Part shown: piece by piece, positions 36,664 to 45,680 of the stretch
Numbering within the stretch: position 1 is the stretch's first letter
How the letters are laid out: each line of letters opens with the position of its first letter
From: Parabacteroides sp. FAFU027
GTDB lineage: Bacteria; Bacteroidota; Bacteroidia; Bacteroidales; UBA7332
Assembly (NCBI RefSeq): GCF_022808675.1
Contig: NZ_JAKZKV010000005.1
Span: 124,001-188,000 of the forward strand
DNA: 64,000 bases
Direction: 5' to 3'
Notes under the pieces: generated by a model
What the model saw: only the letters and a program-made list of their open reading frames with translations
What the model was told of the DNA's origin: nothing
The model's database searches: none
Translations under genes and position numbers: made by a program

Positions 36664-37407
36664 ATGTCGAACTTAAGAAATTACAGTTACAAGGACATTG
36701 TCATGCTGACAGCATGTCAAAGTGTTGCGGTTAGCTTTAAGGCAAACATCGGAATTTTGGGAACTTTACGCTCAACGTGGACTCCCGATTATGCTGATGA
36801 TTTACTGGCCCGAATCGAAGCAATCGTAGCTACTCAGGTGGGAGTGGATGCGAAGAAAGACCAACGCGCAGCCAGTGAAGAGCTGAAAAGCATCGTTAAA
36901 CCGGCAAAAAAAGACCTGGCGTTCTTCAAAGTGCAGGTCGAGGAAGACTTCAAAAAAGAACCTGCCGTGATTAGCGAAGTGTTCAAGACATTGGGATTTG
37001 ACAAAAACCTGTCTCAGGTACAAAGAGGAAGCCAGGAGTCGGTGGTTGAGTTGCTCCTTAGTTTCAAACAAAACATGTCCGATACCCTTCGCACGAAAAT
37101 CACCGCCAAGGGGATGAACGTTGCCCTCATTGAACGTATTATCGGTTATGCCGATGTTTCGTTTGCCGCCAGTTCCCATCAGGAAAACCAGAAAACGGTC
37201 AGCAAAGAGATTACCCAGGAGACGGCAAACATTTTCAATGCTCTTTATGACGAAGTTATTTCCATCTGTAAAATTGCATCAAAGCATTACGCAGATGATT
37301 CTACTAAAAAAGAGCAGTTTACATTTAGTAAGATTGCCGATAAAGTCAGCAGAACCAGCGGAAATAACTCTTCAGACGCCAATTCTTCCCCTACGGATAA
37401 TGCTTAA
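36664..37407 (+). CDS. Uncharacterised all-helical protein (array-linked family, member 2)
   Basis: 247 residues, soluble, predicted mostly helical, no signal peptide. I do not recognise the family with confidence. The C-terminal 110 residues match the layout of the protein at 4942-5661 (AKGMNVALIERIIGYAD, N/Q-rich coil, IFNALYDEVISICKIA, then FTFSKIADKV), and both end in a polar, Ser/Asn/Asp-rich tail. An N-terminal four-helix part (YKDIVMLTACQSVAVSF, DYADDLLARIEAIVATQ) precedes it. Its transcript ends at a strong terminator; array B begins 150 bases downstream. A structural or DNA/RNA-binding helical bundle is possible; none is shown. Confidence 0.75.
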   Translation: MSNLRNYSYKDIVMLTACQSVAVSFKANIGILGTLRSTWTPDYADDLLARIEAIVATQVGVDAKKDQRAASEELKSIVKPAKKDLAFFKVQVEEDFKKEPAVISEVFKTLGFDKNLSQVQRGSQESVVELLLSFKQNMSDTLRTKITAKGMNVALIERIIGYADVSFAASSHQENQKTVSKEITQETANIFNALYDEVISICKIASKHYADDSTKKEQFTFSKIADKVSRTSGNNSSDANSSPTDNA

Positions 37408-37481
37408 TCCTTCCTTAACCCTTCTCAGGCTCTGAATCTAAGAGCATATTAGAAAACCCTTCTACAGAAATGACCCTTTGG

Positions 37482-37513
37482 GGCTTCTCATTCCGGTGAG
37501 AAGCCTTTTTTTT
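37482..37513 (+). terminator. Terminator after the gene at 36664
   Basis: GGCTTCTCA / TGAGAAGCC with a six-base loop and eight T. It separates the gene from array B, which is therefore probably not in its transcript. Confidence 0.9.
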
Positions 37514-37560
37514 ATTTTCCGCATAGTTATCGTGATCAATCGGTGAATTTAATGGAAAAG

Positions 37561-37958
37561 ATAGTTATCCCGTTTATACTTATAGTTGTTAATTCGAAGA
37601 GATAGTTACCTCACCGTGGTCGATAGTTACTTCACCTGCGCATATAGACGTTAATTCGCAGAAGATAGTTGTCTTACTTTGTAAGATAGATACTCCATCA
37701 CGGCTCATAGATATTGTTTCTTATGTGATAGTTGTCCTATCTGTGCCTATAGATGTTAAAACATAGATGATAGTTACTTCTCTTTGGTCGATAGTTGGTT
37801 CTTCGCAGAAGATAGTTACTTTACCGCATAAGATAGTCGTCCTTTAGAAAAAGATAGTTAGTTGAAAAACGCCGATAGTGACTTTATCTTGGACAATAGT
37901 TGGCCTTTAGTCTAAGATAGCCACAGCATTTATGCTTATAGTTTATTCTTCGTGACTG
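37561..37958. repeat. Array B: nineteen 21-bp units with an invariant ATAG anchor
   Basis: ATAG occurs at 37561, 37582, 37602, 37623, 37644, 37665, 37686, 37707, 37728, 37749, 37770, 37791, 37812, 37833, 37854, 37875, 37896, 37917 and 37938. All intervals are 21 except one of 20. Often the anchor reads GATAGTT. The remaining ~15 bases of each unit vary strongly, though shared words such as TTCGCAGAAG, TAATTCG and GGTCG recur. The TAG in the anchor closes one frame in every unit, so the array is not coding in that frame. Confidence 0.95.
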
Positions 37959-37972
37959 ATATTTTTCCTGTA

Positions 37973-38770
37973 TCAGCCGCCCGATGCCCTCGCCATAAAC
38001 TCAGATGGCCTCACTCCCACTATCCGCTCGAAGATATTGCTAAAAGCAGAAAGACTGGTATAGCCTACCGCCATGGCAATTTCCGAAACCGAAAGTTTAT
38101 TTTCCGCCATCAATTCCAAAGCCCGGGTCATCCGGATAGCCCGGACAAAACGCACGTAACTAAAACCGATATCCTCCTTAAAAAGTCGGGAAAGCGTGCG
38201 ACTGCTGTAGCCAAACCGGCGTGCGATATCGTCAAATGCAAAAGATGTTTCCACATGTTCGCTAAGAAATTCGGCAATCTTCTTCAACCCCTCGTCCTTC
38301 GGGTAAGGATAGCTTACCGGATAGGTCGTGATGGTAAGGTCCATCTCTGGCAATATCGCCTTGATAGCCTTTAAGAAAGCCAGTCGCGTTGAATGCTCCT
38401 CCGTTACCGGACCGTTCCACTCCCGCGTGTAATGTACCATTGACCGGAGCATATCATTGACCATATAGATATTAGGATGCCGGTAAAAGTCATCGTCCCC
38501 CTCCCCTATGGTGAAGTAAAAGTTGAAAATGCTCATTGAAACGCTTTGATGTACAATGCTATGCGGCATTCCGGCTGGTATCCACATGTAGTTGCGGGCA
38601 GGCAGATACCAATGTTTGTCTTCTCCATAGATATGGACAATTCCTCCTTCCGCATAGATAAATTGCCCCTTGTCATGGCTGTGCATTTCATAGCCAAACT
38701 CCTTCACATAGACATTATCTACAAAGGCAAAAACGTTCGGGTCGTTGATTAATGGACTAAACTGCTTCAT
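37973..38770 (-). CDS. AraC-family transcriptional regulator
   Basis: 265 residues. N-terminal cupin-like sensor domain (MHSHDKGQFIYAEGGIVHIYG near residue 30) and C-terminal double helix-turn-helix: FDDIARRFGYSSRTLSRLF (first) and VSEIAMAVGYTSLSAFSNIF (second) with the closing GVRPSEF. It is divergent from the efflux set starting at 39130 and is the likely regulator of it. The ligand is unknown. Cytosolic. Confidence 0.92.
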   Translation of the reverse strand: MKQFSPLINDPNVFAFVDNVYVKEFGYEMHSHDKGQFIYAEGGIVHIYGEDKHWYLPARNYMWIPAGMPHSIVHQSVSMSIFNFYFTIGEGDDDFYRHPNIYMVNDMLRSMVHYTREWNGPVTEEHSTRLAFLKAIKAILPEMDLTITTYPVSYPYPKDEGLKKIAEFLSEHVETSFAFDDIARRFGYSSRTLSRLFKEDIGFSYVRFVRAIRMTRALELMAENKLSVSEIAMAVGYTSLSAFSNIFERIVGVRPSEFMARASGG

Positions 38771-38790
38771 CGGATAAGATATTCAGACCT

Positions 38791-38798
38791 CAAAAGTA
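38791..38798 (-). promoter_or_regulatory. -7 promoter box of the AraC regulator
   Basis: CAAAAGTA on the plus strand reads TACTTTTG on the minus strand, 20 bases upstream of the start. Confidence 0.55.
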
Positions 38799-38874
38799 GT
38801 CAAAAACTACCTATTTGGCGAAAATGAGCAAATATATGGCTGATTATATAAATACGTCATGGTCATACGGGCTG

Positions 38875-38882
38875 TAATTTTG
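38875..38882 (+). promoter_or_regulatory. -7 promoter box of the efflux operon
   Basis: TAATTTTG fits TAnnTTTG, about 250 bases before the tolC-like start and back-to-back with the AraC promoter. The gap to 39130 is a long leader with no sure gene. Confidence 0.5.
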
Positions 38883-39129
38883 CATCATCAATCAGGCATT
38901 ACAATAAGCCGTTTAATCAGGTTTTCAATTCGGTAGGTTTTAAAGCATATATAGCCCTGCAACTGTAAAGGGCATATTTAAAGTTATTGCGGGTATGAAT
39001 CCGTGGCAAGTGGATATTTTCGGATTATATCTCAACGATGCTAATCAAATGTATCTCTCTGGAATTTGCTCTCTGACATCACTTTCTGACTTTTACCTTA
39101 CCCGTTTTCATTGTATATATTTTTTACGC

Positions 39130-40455
39130 ATGAATATCATTCGACCCAAATTACTTTTCGCATTTTCATTTTGTTGTGTATGGATTGTAAAAGCGCAGGA
39201 TTCCCCCTCCCATTTTGATAAAATGACACTCAGACAGGCCATCGAAACGGGAATCCGGAACAACAAAGAGCTGCAAAACAGCATAACAGAAACCGAAATC
39301 TCCAAAGAAAGGGAGAAAGAGATTTTCAATCACAAATTGCCGGAAATCAGTTTCGGCGCCAGTTATAAAAGACTGACCAACCTATACCAATACGAAGATG
39401 GTCTCTTTGAATCTCCTACTACTTATGTTCCTACCAAGAATGTGTACGAGTTTAACGTGGATGCGTCGCTCCCCTTATACAGTGGTGGCAGGCTCAATGC
39501 CGAATCCCGAAAATCAAAGATTGGCACTCAACTGTCTGAGCTTAAAACGCAACGTACCCAACGCATACTGAAGCTGGACATTGCCACCGCATTTTTGCAC
39601 GTTTGCCATCTGATGCAGCAAGAAAAGCTGGTTACGGATAAAATGAAAGAAGATAGCCTCATCATCCGGCAGGTGGAAGCGATGCGCTGCAACGGCGCCA
39701 GTACCCGCAACGAAGTGCTGCGAACAAAGTTGCAACTCTCCAATCACAGACTGATGCTGACCAGAGTACAAAACGACATCATTATCGGCGAGCATCAACT
39801 GTTGACGCTCCTCTCCCTCGATGGTCAGACTATTCTGCATATTGACCCGAAAAGTATCAACGAATACTACAAAGATGCAGAAGTACCTGAGTCCAATGCA
39901 GCATTGACACAAAACGACGAACTACTGATGGCCAAAACCGGCTATGAGCTGCAAAAGACAGACCAACAGATGGTCCGAAGTGCCCTTCTCCCGCAGCTTG
40001 CCCTGATTGGAAACTACGGATTGATGAATCCGAACTATAAATTCTACCCACCGCAGCCCTACTTCTACCGAATCGGGATGATTGGCCTGAGCATGAAATA
40101 TTCCATCAGCGAGTTGTATAAAAACCGATCGAAAAGCCGGGCGACAAAATTAGCAACAGACCAAAAAGCCCTGGAAATTGAGCAAACCGGAGAGAAAGTG
40201 AATCACGCCCTCTTTACGGCCCGGCAAAAATTGATTGAGGCTGACGAGCGCATCCGCATTTCGCAGGAGGCTATCGAGCAGGCAAAGGAGAACTACCGCA
40301 CGGTGCGACAGAAATACAGCGAAAACCTGAGCCTGATTACGGAACTGATTGATGCCGACAATGCTTATCTGGAAGCCGAGTCAAACCTGATTACAAACAG
40401 GATTGACAAGCAGTTGAAGTACTTCCAGTTGCAGTATATCTTGGGAAAACTGTAA
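39130..40455 (+). CDS. TolC-family outer membrane efflux protein
   Basis: 441 residues from the ATG at 39130, which gives the signal peptide MNIIRPKLLFAFSFCCVWIVKAQ; upstream codons of the open frame do not look translated. Two OEP repeats with long helices follow (TLRQAIETGIRNNKELQ and LMAKTGYELQKTDQQMVRSALLPQLALIGNYG), and YSENLSLITELIDADNAYLEAE near the end is typical. It forms the outer membrane channel for the EmrAB-like pump encoded downstream. Confidence 0.92.
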   Translation: MNIIRPKLLFAFSFCCVWIVKAQDSPSHFDKMTLRQAIETGIRNNKELQNSITETEISKEREKEIFNHKLPEISFGASYKRLTNLYQYEDGLFESPTTYVPTKNVYEFNVDASLPLYSGGRLNAESRKSKIGTQLSELKTQRTQRILKLDIATAFLHVCHLMQQEKLVTDKMKEDSLIIRQVEAMRCNGASTRNEVLRTKLQLSNHRLMLTRVQNDIIIGEHQLLTLLSLDGQTILHIDPKSINEYYKDAEVPESNAALTQNDELLMAKTGYELQKTDQQMVRSALLPQLALIGNYGLMNPNYKFYPPQPYFYRIGMIGLSMKYSISELYKNRSKSRATKLATDQKALEIEQTGEKVNHALFTARQKLIEADERIRISQEAIEQAKENYRTVRQKYSENLSLITELIDADNAYLEAESNLITNRIDKQLKYFQLQYILGKL

Positions 40456-40491
40456 GAACTGCTTTTAAAAGATTGCAGAAAAGCGACTACT

Positions 40492-40587
40492 GTCATCCCG
40501 CACTTGATGCGGGATCTCCCAATCAGATAAAAGTAAGAAAAATCAGCCAACTGCAATTTTGAGATCCCGTGTCAAGCACGGGATGAC
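40492..40587. repeat. Dispersed palindromic repeat between tolC and emrA
   Basis: GTCATCCCGCACTTGATGCGGG... and ...CCCGTGTCAAGCACGGGATGAC form an inverted pair. Each arm is itself a hairpin with compensating changes (GCACTTGATGC against GTGTCAAGCAC). Such GTCATCCCG palindromes are common intergenic repeats in Bacteroidota. Here it splits two genes of one operon. Confidence 0.85.
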
Positions 40588-40658
40588 AACTCAAAACTAT
40601 TCTTACTCAACTTAATCTTCTGTTTTTCAAATTAAACGATTTTCAAAACAACATATCT

Positions 40659-41720
40659 ATGAATAAAAAATCCACTCCATCAAGATTCAATACCGCTTTA
40701 GTTGTGTTTGCCTGGATACTGATTCTGGCTGGTATTGGCATTGCCGTGAAATATTACCTCTTTGCTTCGAAATATACCACCACTAACAATGCGCAGGTGG
40801 ATCAATATGTGACCCCGGTTGCCAGTCGCGTATCGGGATACATTCAGGAGATACGTTTCGAGGAAAACCAATACGTACACAAAGGCGATACGCTGATCGT
40901 ACTCGATAGTCGTGAGTACGCCAACAAACTTCAGATGGCGGAATCCGACTTACACGTCATGCAGAACCAGATTGCGGTAAGTGAGAAATCAGTCAGCAAC
41001 GCCCGGAACCGCATCAACGTGCAAAAGGCGCGTCTCGAAGCAGCTAAAGCCAAAGTTTGGCAAAGTGAGGCCAACTACAAACGCTTCAAAAATCTGCTCA
41101 ATGAAGATGCGGCAACCAACCAGCAATTCGAAGCGGCAAAGGCAACCTACGAGGTAGCTGTTGCCGAGTACAAAGCCATTCAGGACGAGCAAAAGTCGGC
41201 AGACCTTTCTACCCAGGAGGAATCAACCAAGATTAAGCCCATCGAATCAAACATCGAGCAGAAGCAGGCTTCTCTCCGAAATGCGTCCCTATATATCACT
41301 TATACTGTTATCACCGCTCCTTACGACGGATGGGTGGGCCGCAAAACCATTCAGACCGGCCAGCTGGTCAAAGAGGGAGAAACCCTGCTCAACATTGTCA
41401 GTAAAGAGAAGTGGGTGACGGCTAACTTCCGCGAAACGCAGATTGCCGACCTGCACCCGGGCAGCGAAGTGCTTGTCACTGCCGATGCCTACCCCGATGT
41501 AGAGTTTCGCGGGGTCATCGAGTCCTTCTCCCCGGCCAGTGGAGCAAAATTCTCCCTCCTGCCGCAAGACAACTCTACCGGAAACTTTGTGAAGATTGAG
41601 CAACGCATCCCCATGCGCATCCGTTTCGTCAACGGACAGGATATCTCGATGCTCCGTGCCGGCATGAACGTCGTTGTCAACGCCCGCAAAGGTGCCGGTG
41701 GAAAGGAAAACACTTTATGA
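40659..41720 (+). CDS. EmrA/HlyD-type membrane fusion protein
   Basis: 353 residues. One N-terminal helix (ALVVFAWILILAGIGIAVKYY, residues ~14-34), a split lipoyl domain (VASRVSGYIQEIRFEENQYV and APYDGWVGRKTIQTGQLV), a long coiled coil between them (residues ~85-190), and a beta-barrel end. It links the MFS pump to the TolC channel across the periplasm. It overlaps the next gene by four bases. Confidence 0.92.
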   Translation: MNKKSTPSRFNTALVVFAWILILAGIGIAVKYYLFASKYTTTNNAQVDQYVTPVASRVSGYIQEIRFEENQYVHKGDTLIVLDSREYANKLQMAESDLHVMQNQIAVSEKSVSNARNRINVQKARLEAAKAKVWQSEANYKRFKNLLNEDAATNQQFEAAKATYEVAVAEYKAIQDEQKSADLSTQEESTKIKPIESNIEQKQASLRNASLYITYTVITAPYDGWVGRKTIQTGQLVKEGETLLNIVSKEKWVTANFRETQIADLHPGSEVLVTADAYPDVEFRGVIESFSPASGAKFSLLPQDNSTGNFVKIEQRIPMRIRFVNGQDISMLRAGMNVVVNARKGAGGKENTL

Positions 41721-43309
41721 GTCCACATAAAGACACCATATACCGTCGTTGGGTGCCTGAGTGGGTGAAACTGCCGCTATTGGTCATTGCCATGTTCCCG
41801 CACCTGATGCTGATGTCGCTGTTTCACTCCAACAGTACCTTTTCAGCCTCGTTTCTCGGTATTGAGCCGGAAGATGTGCAGTACCTGCTGTCGCTAATGT
41901 ACGGTTCGGTGGTTGTGACGCTAATGATATTCAGCCGCCTGTTTGCCTTTTTCAGGGTGCGCAGTTACATCCTAATCATGTGCTCCATTTCCATCTTTAT
42001 CCTGTTGTTGCTCGCCTTTGTCAATGACTTCAACACGATACGGATTCTGCGAATTGCAGAAGGGATATTCGGTGTACTGGAAGGTGCCTGCTTCCTGCCG
42101 TTGATTATCGGACAACTCAAGACGCGCCATGCCCGCATGATTGCCTACCTTTTCCTGTATGCCATCATGCTCACGGGAGGAACGATTACCACTTCACTGG
42201 TGAAATCGGCCATTGTCGATTACGGCTGGAAGGAGATGATTTACCTCTTCCTGGCGTTCCATCTGGTGGTGCTCTTTATCGTGACGATGCTCTTCAACAA
42301 AAACAGACTGTTACCCAAGCTACCGCTTTACCAGATTGACTTCGCCAGTTGCCTCTTTCTGCTGATCGCCCTGCATTGCGGATCGTTTGCCCTGCTCTAC
42401 GGACACAAATTGTATTGGTTCGATTCTCCTCAGATCATCATCACCTTTGCCCTGTTCCTGATCTTCAGCGGACTCTTCATCCTGAAACAACTGATGGAGA
42501 AACGCCCCATCTTTCATTTCACGGTCATCCGCTACCGGAATGTAGTGGTCGGTGTTCTGCTCTTTTTCATCTTCTATATCCTTCGCTCCGGCGTCAACAA
42601 TCTCTACAGCACCATGTCGGGCGTATGGCAATGGCCGTGGGAATATGTGCTCCATGTGCAATACATCAATGTCGCGGGGACATTGCTTGGCATTATTTCA
42701 TCTGGATACCTGCTCACGAAGGAAGTGCGGTCGAAGATTATCTTCAGCATCGGCTTTCTGATCTTCGCAGTTGATTGCGCCTGGTTTACGTTTGTCTTTA
42801 GTCCTGATGTGGACCTGCTTACGGTCGGTGCACCACTCTTCGTGCAGGGATTTGCACAGGGATGGCTCTTCACTCCGCTGGTGATGTACCTCATCACAGG
42901 ACTTCCGGCCAAACTGGTGGGAAACGGCTCCCTGATGGGAACGACTGTCCGTTTCTGGACCACCAATATCGGCTTTGCGGTGATGCGGAATGCGTCGTTC
43001 TTCCTCAATAAGGTGCATTATAGCAACCTTCAGCAAAACATTGTCCCCTACAGCTCTAATGTACAACAGGTGGTGGGCGGCTATATGCGTAAGTTCCTCG
43101 CAACATACAACTTTCAGGTTGCAACGATACTGACCAATAGCAAACTGGATGGTATGGTTCGTAAACAATCGATCCTGCTCAGCAATATGGAGATATTCAC
43201 TTACCTTTCCTACTTAGCTCTGGCTACTTTTGTACTGATTCTATTGATGAAGCCGTCAAGAATTCTATACCGGAAGTTGAAGTTGAGAAGTCCGTTTATT
43301 GTGGGGTAA
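41717..43309 (+). CDS. MFS multidrug efflux transporter (EmrB-like, divergent)
   Basis: 530 residues with 12-14 predicted membrane helices. The start ATG overlaps the emrA stop (ATGA coupling). Segments such as GIFGVLEGACFLPLIIGQL and FVQGFAQGWLFTPLVMYL fit the DHA2/EmrB group, although the family's motif A (GxLaDrxGrkxxl) is not evident. With the two genes before it this makes a tripartite drug or bile-acid exporter. Substrate unknown; AraC-type regulator encoded divergently. Confidence 0.85.
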   Translation: MSPHKDTIYRRWVPEWVKLPLLVIAMFPHLMLMSLFHSNSTFSASFLGIEPEDVQYLLSLMYGSVVVTLMIFSRLFAFFRVRSYILIMCSISIFILLLLAFVNDFNTIRILRIAEGIFGVLEGACFLPLIIGQLKTRHARMIAYLFLYAIMLTGGTITTSLVKSAIVDYGWKEMIYLFLAFHLVVLFIVTMLFNKNRLLPKLPLYQIDFASCLFLLIALHCGSFALLYGHKLYWFDSPQIIITFALFLIFSGLFILKQLMEKRPIFHFTVIRYRNVVVGVLLFFIFYILRSGVNNLYSTMSGVWQWPWEYVLHVQYINVAGTLLGIISSGYLLTKEVRSKIIFSIGFLIFAVDCAWFTFVFSPDVDLLTVGAPLFVQGFAQGWLFTPLVMYLITGLPAKLVGNGSLMGTTVRFWTTNIGFAVMRNASFFLNKVHYSNLQQNIVPYSSNVQQVVGGYMRKFLATYNFQVATILTNSKLDGMVRKQSILLSNMEIFTYLSYLALATFVLILLMKPSRILYRKLKLRSPFIVG

Positions 43310-43344
43310 GAGAAATTTTCGTTTCCTTTCAATTATATCCGTTG

Positions 43345-43382
43345 CAGCGATTTCGGGAGTTTCTTCCGAAGTCGCTTTTTTA
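43345..43382 (+). terminator. Terminator of the efflux operon
   Basis: AGCGATTTCGG / CCGAAGTCGCT (one G-U pair) followed by six T, about 36 bases after the stop. Confidence 0.8.
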
Positions 43383-43414
43383 AAGTGATAAACCATATTA
43401 TGCGATAAACATTC

Positions 43415-43422
43415 TAAATTTG
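43415..43422 (+). promoter_or_regulatory. -7 promoter box of the lipoprotein gene at 43459
   Basis: TAAATTTG fits TAnnTTTG, 37 bases before the start codon. Confidence 0.6.
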
Positions 43423-43458
43423 CACAATACAAATACATACAACCTCAAAGCAATCTCC

Positions 43459-44175
43459 ATGAATACAAAGATTTCAATTCTCCTTTTAGCTATATTATTT
43501 GTTTCCTGTAACAAAACAAGTAACAAGAAAACTGAAAAAATCAAGTCGGTTTACTACGATGAAATTCAATATGAAGAAATGGATATTGACTTTTCACATC
43601 ATCTTAATCCTGCTCGATTTGAGAAAGAATTTCATTGTATGCATTCAATAAAAGATTGTTTTGTATCGATACAGGCTGCTCTTAAAAACAATCGTGACGA
43701 AAAACTGATTAAAGATCAATTGCGAAACATATTATCAATAGTTGGAAATGATAATATGATAAAGAAAAGAATTCAGTTCTTTTTAGATGAAGATTTGAGT
43801 TCTTTTGACAACAATACACTCGACATCCTTATGCTTGAATTGCACAGTAAGGTTTTAAATGAGCTCTCCAATTCTTCTTCCAAAGAAAGCTTTCTAATCA
43901 ACTCATTAACACCAGTAATAGTTCCTGAAAGCAAAGTCGTTAGAGCCGGTGGGCTATATAATGCAAAGATATTTTTGGCAGTTAATGATTCATTATGTCA
44001 GATAAAGGCATTCCACGAAAAGAATGAAATACCTATCGTAAAAAACAAAGCTATCCTGAAAATTAAAGCAGAAAAAAAGGGAACGCACAACACTACCGTT
44101 AAAATTCAGATTCAGAATGATAGAAACGGTAATTGTTATGGATTCATACACGATATTTCATTTGAAGTTAAATAG
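43459..44175 (+). CDS. Lipoprotein with a GldM-like C-terminal domain
   Basis: 238 residues from the ATG at 43459, giving the lipoprotein signal MNTKISILLLAILFVSC (lipobox VSC). The middle is helical. Residues ~150-238 have TPVIVPESKVVRAGGLYNAK, a strand set (ILKIKAEKKGTHNTTVKIQI), and GFIHDISFEVK. This recalls the PxVxPxSxxVxxGxxYxAxIFLAxxDS start of GldM domain 2-4 in the gliding/type IX motor. Unlike GldM it is a lipoprotein without the N-terminal membrane helix. It may be an accessory or immunity-like relative; function unknown. Codon use is A/T-rich, and an IS110 element follows. Confidence 0.65.
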   Translation: MNTKISILLLAILFVSCNKTSNKKTEKIKSVYYDEIQYEEMDIDFSHHLNPARFEKEFHCMHSIKDCFVSIQAALKNNRDEKLIKDQLRNILSIVGNDNMIKKRIQFFLDEDLSSFDNNTLDILMLELHSKVLNELSNSSSKESFLINSLTPVIVPESKVVRAGGLYNAKIFLAVNDSLCQIKAFHEKNEIPIVKNKAILKIKAEKKGTHNTTVKIQIQNDRNGNCYGFIHDISFEVK

Positions 44176-44224
44176 TTTCCTAAAATTCTGCGGTAAAATA
44201 TTGATGAATATTTTATGTGATTTC

Positions 44225-44540
44225 CCTCTTATCACAAGAGGTATATAAGGTTACTTTTAGTTTAGAGTCTTAGCGCAGCAGAGACTCATATCTTTACGAC
44301 ATATAAACATACAGCTAATACTTAGAAGAAACTTCATTGTTATAGAAGAAATGGCCTCTAATAGTGTAAAACAGCTCAGACTAAACACGAGACATCGATG
44401 TAGTGCGCAAGGAACCACACTATTAGAGCTTCTTCAAGAGTTTGAACAATACTTAAGGATATGCGCATTGTTGCATAATCCAGCATAAAATATGAGTAAA
44501 GACGAAAAGAAGAGGACCCATTTAAAGCTCTGATTTATTA
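44225..44540 (+). ncRNA. Candidate IS110 bridge RNA region
   Basis: Three hairpins line up upstream of the transposase. First CCTCTT/AAGAGG (44225-44241), then GAGTCT/AGACTC with an 11-base loop (44265-44287), then a perfect 12-bp stem CTCTAATAGTGT / ACACTATTAGAG (44356-44367 with 44417-44428) around a 49-base internal loop. Large internal loops on stems in the non-coding end are the layout of IS110 bridge RNAs, whose loops pair with donor and target DNA. No sequence identity to a known bridge RNA was tested. Confidence 0.5.
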
Positions 44541-44561
44541 TCAACTTAAAGCTAATTACTT

Positions 44562-45680
44562 ATGGTAACTCCAGTAAAGTATTCGGTAGGACTAGATTGT
44601 TCTAAAGAAGAGTTTGTCGCTGCAATGTCGTTGTTTACCAGTGATCAAAAGATTACAGTCAAAGCAACTCGAAAGTTCAAAAATACAGCAAAAGGATTTA
44701 GTGATTGTGATCATTGGATCTGTCAACACAAGAAAGTAGATGTTGCTATTGTATTGACAATGGAGGCTACAGGTAATTACCATGAGAATCTGGCTTATTA
44801 CTTCTATAATCAGGGGTATATAGTAAGTATTGTATTGCCGAATAAGTCGAAGAAATACATGCAAAGCCTGGGACTAAAGAGTAAAAACGATACAATTGAT
44901 GCAAAGGGACTTTCTCAAATGGGAGCAGAACAGAGACTTCCTGCCTGGGAGCCATTTTCACCATCTGTTTATGAGCTAAGAGCCCTAACCCGTTTTTGTG
45001 AGCAACTGTCAATGAACCGAACACAGCTTATGAATCAATTATCAAGCATGGAATATGGCATGTTTCAGGTTGAAGAAGTTAAGAATAGCTTGTTATCCCT
45101 GATTCAACTTATAGAAACACAGATCGCAGAAACAAAGGTTCGCATAAAAGAGTTGATCAATAAAGATGAAAAGATACGTGAGCGATACGATAAAATCAGT
45201 CCTATAAAAGGGCTTGGGCCTCTTACCTTTGCTACAATTATAGCAGAAACAAATGGATTTAAACTCTTTGAAAACGAACGTCAATTAACCAGCTATGCCG
45301 GTTATGATATTGTAGAGAATCAATCCGGAAAGAGAGTCGGAAAGACTAAAATATCGAAGAAAGGAAATAGCCATATTCGCCGTATAATGCATATGGCATC
45401 TTTGAATGTAGTCAAGTATGGAGAACCTAAATTCGTGAATCTATACAATCGGATTATGAGTAAAACGACAATAAAAATGAAAGCCTATGTCGCTATTCAA
45501 AGAAAACTTTTATGCTTAACATATATCCTGTGGAAAAGAAATGAAGCGTATGATGCAAATTACGAAGCTAAACAAAGTAATCCAGGTATAGATAAAAAAG
45601 TAGGTGGAATAAATCCACCTACACAAGATAAACTGTCTAACATTGCTGTTGGAAGTCCTCTTTCAATTCCACAAATATAG
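44562..45680 (+). CDS. IS110-family transposase (DEDD recombinase)
   Basis: 372 residues. N-terminal RuvC-like DEDD part: SVGLDCSKEEFV (Asp), MEATGNYHENLAYYF (Glu), and KSKNDTIDAKGL (Asp pair near residue 110). A coiled coil follows (residues ~160-205). The C-terminal Tnp_20 domain has IKGLGPLTFATIIAETNGF and the KKGNSHIRRIMHMAS motif with the catalytic serine. The gene is intact, no frameshift seen. It uses a structured RNA from the element to choose its site. Confidence 0.93.
   Translation: MVTPVKYSVGLDCSKEEFVAAMSLFTSDQKITVKATRKFKNTAKGFSDCDHWICQHKKVDVAIVLTMEATGNYHENLAYYFYNQGYIVSIVLPNKSKKYMQSLGLKSKNDTIDAKGLSQMGAEQRLPAWEPFSPSVYELRALTRFCEQLSMNRTQLMNQLSSMEYGMFQVEEVKNSLLSLIQLIETQIAETKVRIKELINKDEKIRERYDKISPIKGLGPLTFATIIAETNGFKLFENERQLTSYAGYDIVENQSGKRVGKTKISKKGNSHIRRIMHMASLNVVKYGEPKFVNLYNRIMSKTTIKMKAYVAIQRKLLCLTYILWKRNEAYDANYEAKQSNPGIDKKVGGINPPTQDKLSNIAVGSPLSIPQI

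Noticed and set aside
37561-37958. Possible CRISPR array (regular anchor, variable spacers)
   Set aside because: The constant part is 4-7 bases and the unit is 21 bp, far shorter than CRISPR repeats and spacers. No cas genes are in the window.
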